Assembly: GCA_020628265.1 (NCBI GenBank)
Contig: JAHDFG010000089.1
Span: forward strand, 1-8,309
Direction of reading: 5' to 3'
Origin: Pseudooctadecabacter sp.
GTDB lineage: Bacteria > Pseudomonadota > Alphaproteobacteria > Rhodobacterales > Rhodobacteraceae
Length of the DNA stretch: 8,309 bases
The notes under the pieces are model-generated. The model saw only the letters and a list, made by a program, of their open reading frames with translations. It searched no databases and was not told where the DNA came from. The translations under genes and the position numbers were made by a program. This document shows, piece after piece, positions 6,028 to 8,309 of this stretch (its first letter is position 1; the number at the start of each line of letters is the position of its first letter).

Positions 6028-6084
6028 ATGTCGGGACCCGACACCCCATCACAAACCGGACGCGCCAAGGGTGACCCCCTGTAG
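6028..6084 (+). CDS. Possible 18-codon leader peptide in the mscS 5' region
   Basis: A short frame (MSGPDTPSQTGRAKGDPL) starts about 28 bases after the CGTT box. GGAG at 6017-6020 lies 7 bases before its ATG, which is better than expected for a random ATG. It ends 42 bases before mscS. The peptide is hydrophilic, with no signal or membrane segment and no run of one amino acid suggesting attenuation. It could be a small stress protein, a leader, or chance. Confidence 0.25.
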   Translation: MSGPDTPSQTGRAKGDPL

Positions 6085-6126
6085 CGGTCGCTTCGGACCA
6101 TATTCCCTGAAAAGAGAGGATTCCCC

Positions 6127-7029
6127 ATGGACTCGCTTGCCCAATGGGCCAACGATATTTTTGAAACCGAGATTTACGACGGAACGTCCTTGTCGGACCT
6201 CCTGACGCTGGAGACGCTGGTTGCGCTTTTGGGCAACACCTTGGCTGCGGTGGTTATCATCATTCTCGGATTCGTCGTCGCGCGTTTTGTCAGCCGCCGC
6301 ATCAACGCCATCGGGCAGAACCATGCTGGCCTTGATGACACCCTGTTCAGCTTTCTGGGGAATATCGCGCGCTATGTCGTGCTGGCGTTCACTGCCCTCT
6401 TTGTCCTGAATACGTTCGGGGTGCAGACGACCTCGGTTATTGCGGTCATAGGTGCGGCGGGGCTGGCGATTGGTCTGGCGTTGCAGGGGACATTGTCGAA
6501 TGTCGCTGCTGGGATCATGATCATCCTGTTCCGGCCGCTGAAGATCGGTGATTTCGTGTCGATCAACGGCACCATGGGCACCGTTAAGGATTTGACGTTG
6601 AACTATACGGAGCTTGCCGATCTGGGGAACGTCAAGGTGATCGTTCCCAACTCCGAAGTTTGGGGGAACACGATCAAGAACTATTCCAGCTATTCCACGC
6701 GCCGCGCGGAATGGACCTTTGGTGTAGGGTACGGGGCCGATCTGGCGCGGGCCGAGCAGGTGATCCGTGACACGATCATGGGCGATGCGCGGTCCCATAG
6801 CGATCCGGAGCCGTTCATTCAGGTCAATGCCCTCAACAGCAGCAGTGTCGATTTTCTGGTACGGGTCTGGTGTGATGCGTCGGATTACTTCCAGTATCAG
6901 GCCGATATGAAGCGGCAGGTGAAAGAAGCGCTGGATGGTGCCGGTGTGGCAATTCCGTTCCCCACACGGACACTGGTGCACGAAACGCCCACGGTTCGGG
7001 TGATCGAGACGCAAGACAAAGCCAGCTAG
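6127..7029 (+). CDS. mscS: Small-conductance mechanosensitive channel, MscS family
   Basis: This 300-aa inner-membrane channel opens under membrane tension to release solutes during hypo-osmotic shock. Its size is close to E. coli MscS (286 aa). Three hydrophobic segments lie at about 33-53 (TM1), 79-96 (TM2) and 102-135 (TM3). TM3 carries the pore-lining Gly/Ala pattern GAAGLAIGLALQGTLSN followed by AAGI. FRPLKIGDFV at 135-144 marks the start of the beta domain, followed by GTVKDLTLNYTEL and VIVPNSEVWGNTIKNYS. The remaining part is the cytoplasmic alpha/beta vestibule, ending with VAIPFPTRTLVHE. No large periplasmic extension is present, so it is the compact MscS type, not MscK-like. AGAGAGG (6113-6119) seven bases before the ATG sets the start. 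It is a single-gene unit between an EcfG-type promoter and a terminator, so induction by general or osmotic stress is likely. Confidence 0.95.
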   Translation: MDSLAQWANDIFETEIYDGTSLSDLLTLETLVALLGNTLAAVVIIILGFVVARFVSRRINAIGQNHAGLDDTLFSFLGNIARYVVLAFTALFVLNTFGVQTTSVIAVIGAAGLAIGLALQGTLSNVAAGIMIILFRPLKIGDFVSINGTMGTVKDLTLNYTELADLGNVKVIVPNSEVWGNTIKNYSSYSTRRAEWTFGVGYGADLARAEQVIRDTIMGDARSHSDPEPFIQVNALNSSSVDFLVRVWCDASDYFQYQADMKRQVKEALDGAGVAIPFPTRTLVHETPTVRVIETQDKAS

Positions 7030-7062
7030 GCTGTCCGACAGGGCAGGGGCCATAGGCCCGCA

Positions 7063-7098
7063 AAAAACCCGCCGCTTCGTTGAAAGCAGCGGGTTTTT
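7063..7098. terminator. Bidirectional rho-independent terminator between mscS and the DUF3618-like gene
   Basis: Arms 7063-7077 and 7084-7098 pair at 14 of 15 positions around a 6-base loop. The stem is GC-rich at its centre (CCCGC/GCGGG), with A5 at the left base and T5 at the right, so it can act on both strands. It lies 33 bp after the mscS stop and 39 bp after the end of the opposing gene, serving both convergent units. Confidence 0.9.
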
Positions 7099-7137
7099 GT
7101 GTGTTGCATTTGCCTGTCTTCAGGGCAGGGCGACCGG

Positions 7138-7650
7138 TTAGGGATGCCAGTGGGGGGCGGTCGGGCCAGCTTGCAGGGTAGGGTCCAGGGTAGGGCTGGG
7201 TTCCATCGGTCCTGCGGTGGTGTGGGGGCCATTCGTTGTGGCCGCCTCATCCTGTCCTGCGCCGCGGATCAGCGCGCCAACGAGCGTTCCGACACCAACA
7301 GCAAGAGCGCTTGCAACCAGAGGCTTGGGATCGGTCGCCTCGGGGGAGGGGGGTAGGTCGGCCTCTTGCAGGGGGGTTGCAGGGGACGGCGTGGCGGCTT
7401 GCGATTTCCGCGCGCCCATTCCCGTCGCCAGCATCGCAAGACCCGCACCGGCCAGCAAGAAGCCCGCCGGATTCTGCCGCGCCTTGGCCATCAAGGACGT
7501 CCCGATCCGAGAGCCGTACTGCCCCCAGAGCGCGCTGCCATGGGCCTTGAGGTTTTGGGGAGATGCGGTCCCCGAAAGGGCGCCCAGAGATTGGGCCAGT
7601 TTCAGGCGTTCGATCGCAGCCTCACGCTGCAGGTGTTCAAGGTCTGCCAT
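7138..7650 (-). CDS. DUF3618-like membrane protein, second gene of the yqjE-like pair
   Basis: This 170-aa protein is of unknown biochemical role. The N-terminus (LQREAAIERLKLAQSLGALS, then GTASPQNLK) has the charged helix plus SPQxL pattern of DUF3618-type proteins, which usually accompany holin-family YqjE-like proteins in proteobacteria. A hydrophobic segment at about 62-80 (AGFLLAGAGLAMLATGMGA) should span the membrane. A second, LVASALAVGVGTLVGALIRG (111-130), follows a Pro-rich linker. The tail is low-complexity, rich in Pro, Thr and Ala, and ends HWHP. The start is firm: AAAGGAGG sits 5 bases upstream of the ATG, inside the end of the preceding gene, with a 14-base overlap. Together with the YqjE-like partner it probably acts at the inner membrane in stress. 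The DUF3618 assignment is by pattern and is moderate. Confidence 0.8.
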   Translation of the reverse strand: MADLEHLQREAAIERLKLAQSLGALSGTASPQNLKAHGSALWGQYGSRIGTSLMAKARQNPAGFLLAGAGLAMLATGMGARKSQAATPSPATPLQEADLPPSPEATDPKPLVASALAVGVGTLVGALIRGAGQDEAATTNGPHTTAGPMEPSPTLDPTLQAGPTAPHWHP

Positions 7651-8038
7651 GAAGGCCTCCTTTGAGAGTTTCGATATCGCGCGAGATGTTCGCGGCGGTT
7701 TTCGTGGGGGCCAGAGCTGTGCCGGTCAGACGGGATTTGCCGACCAGCGCGAGGATCACAGCGATGACGACCAGAACACCGCCCACGATCAATGCAGCGG
7801 TCGGCGGCGTGAATCCGGCCTGCGTCAGGTAGCCAACAGCAGCACCCGCCAGCAAGTGAAAGGCAGTGAAGGCCAGCAAAAGAGCTGCAAGCACAAGGAC
7901 CAGCCCCACGGCAGCGCGGGACAGGTTCTGTGACATCTCGGCCTTCGCCAGTGCCACCTCGCTTTGCAACAGTCCGGTGAAGGCGCGGATGGTGTCGCCC
8001 AGCGGGTTTGGTGCCATTCGGGGATTGGGATCAGACAT
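7637..8038 (-). CDS. Phage-holin-family (YqjE-like, PF07332) inner-membrane protein
   Basis: This 133-aa small membrane protein belongs to the family named 'phage holin family protein' by annotation pipelines; most members, like E. coli YqjE, are chromosomal stress-linked proteins and not lysis holins. Residues about 15-40 are an amphipathic helix (IRAFTGLLQSEVALAKAEMS), typical of the family. Two hydrophobic hairpins follow at about 42-72 and 78-100, then a polar C-terminus. The start at 8038 is preceded by AAGGA seven bases upstream. An in-frame ATG at 8065 lies at or before the transcription start expected from the EcfG-type promoter (8094-8069), so it is rejected, and longer frames overlap that promoter. 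It is the first gene of a two-gene operon with the DUF3618-like gene. No lysis genes are nearby. Confidence 0.85.
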   Translation of the reverse strand: MSDPNPRMAPNPLGDTIRAFTGLLQSEVALAKAEMSQNLSRAAVGLVLVLAALLLAFTAFHLLAGAAVGYLTQAGFTPPTAALIVGGVLVVIAVILALVGKSRLTGTALAPTKTAANISRDIETLKGGLHGRP

Positions 8039-8068
8039 CGGGCATTCCTTGTTTGGCGTTGTCATGAA

Positions 8069-8094
8069 AACGCAGGGCACGCCGGATCGGTTCC
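8069..8094 (-). promoter_or_regulatory. EcfG-type general stress promoter for the yqjE-like/DUF3618 operon
   Basis: On the minus strand GGAAC (8094-8090), exactly 17 bases, and CGTT (8072-8069) give the same pattern and spacer as the promoter before mscS. The start of transcription would fall near 8062, leaving about 25 bases of leader with an AAGGA ribosome site before the ATG at 8038. It sits in the 82-bp gap behind the FNT gene, so the operon can be read independently of that gene. The sigma identity is inferred. Confidence 0.65.
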
Positions 8095-8120
8095 CACAAA
8101 GTCGGTCAAGGGCAGGGGGC

Positions 8121-8309
8121 CTAGACCTCTTCCTTGACCTGCCTGTAGGCCAGCATGGCGAAGATCGCCGTCCCGCCGACGATATTTCCGGCAAGGACAG
8201 GCAGGAAGAACTGGCCGAGGGCAGGGCCCACACCCAATTGGCCCTGCACCATCAGGTAGGCCATTTCGACGGATCCGGCGACGACATGGGTGAAATCGCC
8301 CGCCGCGAT
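8121..8309 (-). CDS. Formate/nitrite transporter (FNT) family protein, C-terminal fragment at window edge
   Basis: Reading from 8309 on the minus strand the frame is open for 62 codons to a TAG at 8123-8121. The peptide begins GDFTHVVAGSVEMAYL after three residues and continues with GQFFLPVLAGNIVGGTAIF and AYRQVKEEV. The H-V-AGS block and the GNIxGGTxxFA(M/L)LAY pattern belong to the last two helices of FNT channels (FocA/NirC fold), closest in my recollection to the YfdC-like branch. These inner-membrane pentamers pass small monovalent anions, but the YfdC-like substrate is not established. Only about the last fifth of a roughly 300-aa protein is visible; the start is beyond the right edge. 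No clear terminator follows it, so some read-through into the yqjE-like operon is possible. Confidence 0.82.
   Translation of the reverse strand: MAAGDFTHVVAGSVEMAYLMVQGQLGVGPALGQFFLPVLAGNIVGGTAIFAMLAYRQVKEEV

Noticed and set aside
6049..7053. Minus-strand frame of 334 codons opposite mscS
   Set aside because: The plus strand encodes an unmistakable MscS. The antisense product is Arg/Gln-rich without recognisable motifs, and its 5' end would run from the terminator-side gap.
7217..7933. Plus-strand frame of 238 codons over the yqjE-like/DUF3618 pair
   Set aside because: The minus-strand genes have a good ribosome site, membrane segments and overlapping coupled starts. The plus-strand frame is Arg/Ser/Ala-rich and crosses both of them.
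7637..8038. Phage lysis cassette suggested by the 'phage holin' family name
   Set aside because: No endolysin, spanin, structural or integrase gene is present, and the protein is YqjE-like with a DUF3618-like partner, a common chromosomal pair.
8039..8233. N-terminal extension of the YqjE-like protein back to 8233
   Set aside because: The extra residues are Ser/Arg/Cys-rich and unlike the family. The stretch overlaps the FNT coding end and the stress promoter, and the ATG at 8038 has its own ribosome site.

Overview
The window looks like part of an alphaproteobacterial genome, probably Rhodobacterales (Roseobacter group). This is inferred from the high GC content, a Rep_3-type replicase facing away from parAB across an iteron origin, and two promoters of the alphaproteobacterial EcfG stress-sigma type. 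No rRNA, tRNA or other marker fixes the species.

Layout from left to right. (1) The 3' part of otsA (trehalose-6-phosphate synthase) runs off the left edge. (2) A plasmid or chromid maintenance block fills 1136-5941. It holds a Rep_3/RepB-type replication initiator on the minus strand, a 503-bp origin region, parA-parB on the plus strand, and a ccdA-ccdB toxin-antitoxin pair directly after parB. The origin region holds three abutting 22-bp iterons, a fourth degenerate one, an AT-rich stretch, and an operator-like set of inverted GGTACCTTT and ACCTGT sites in front of rep. (3) From 5942 on come membrane and stress genes. An EcfG-type promoter precedes a possible 18-codon leader and an MscS mechanosensitive channel, followed by a bidirectional terminator. 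Facing it on the minus strand are a YqjE-like holin-family membrane protein and a DUF3618-like membrane protein, read from a second EcfG-type promoter. The right edge holds the C-terminus of a formate/nitrite-transporter (FNT) family protein, also on the minus strand.

How it works together. Rep probably binds the iterons to open the neighbouring AT-rich DNA, and the inverted partial iterons near its own gene to repress itself. ParA/ParB segregate the replicon and CcdAB would penalise its loss. The flanking cargo (OtsA, MscS, YqjE/DUF3618) points to osmotic and general-stress adaptation, and the two EcfG-type promoters suggest co-regulation. The segment is therefore best read as the replication/partition core of a plasmid or chromid carrying stress-tolerance genes. 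No unknown defence system or wholly new gene family was recognised. The less ordinary items are the iteron/operator architecture, the paired stress promoters, a CcdB lacking the usual C-terminal Trp, and a tandem 13-bp repeat at the ccdAB promoter.
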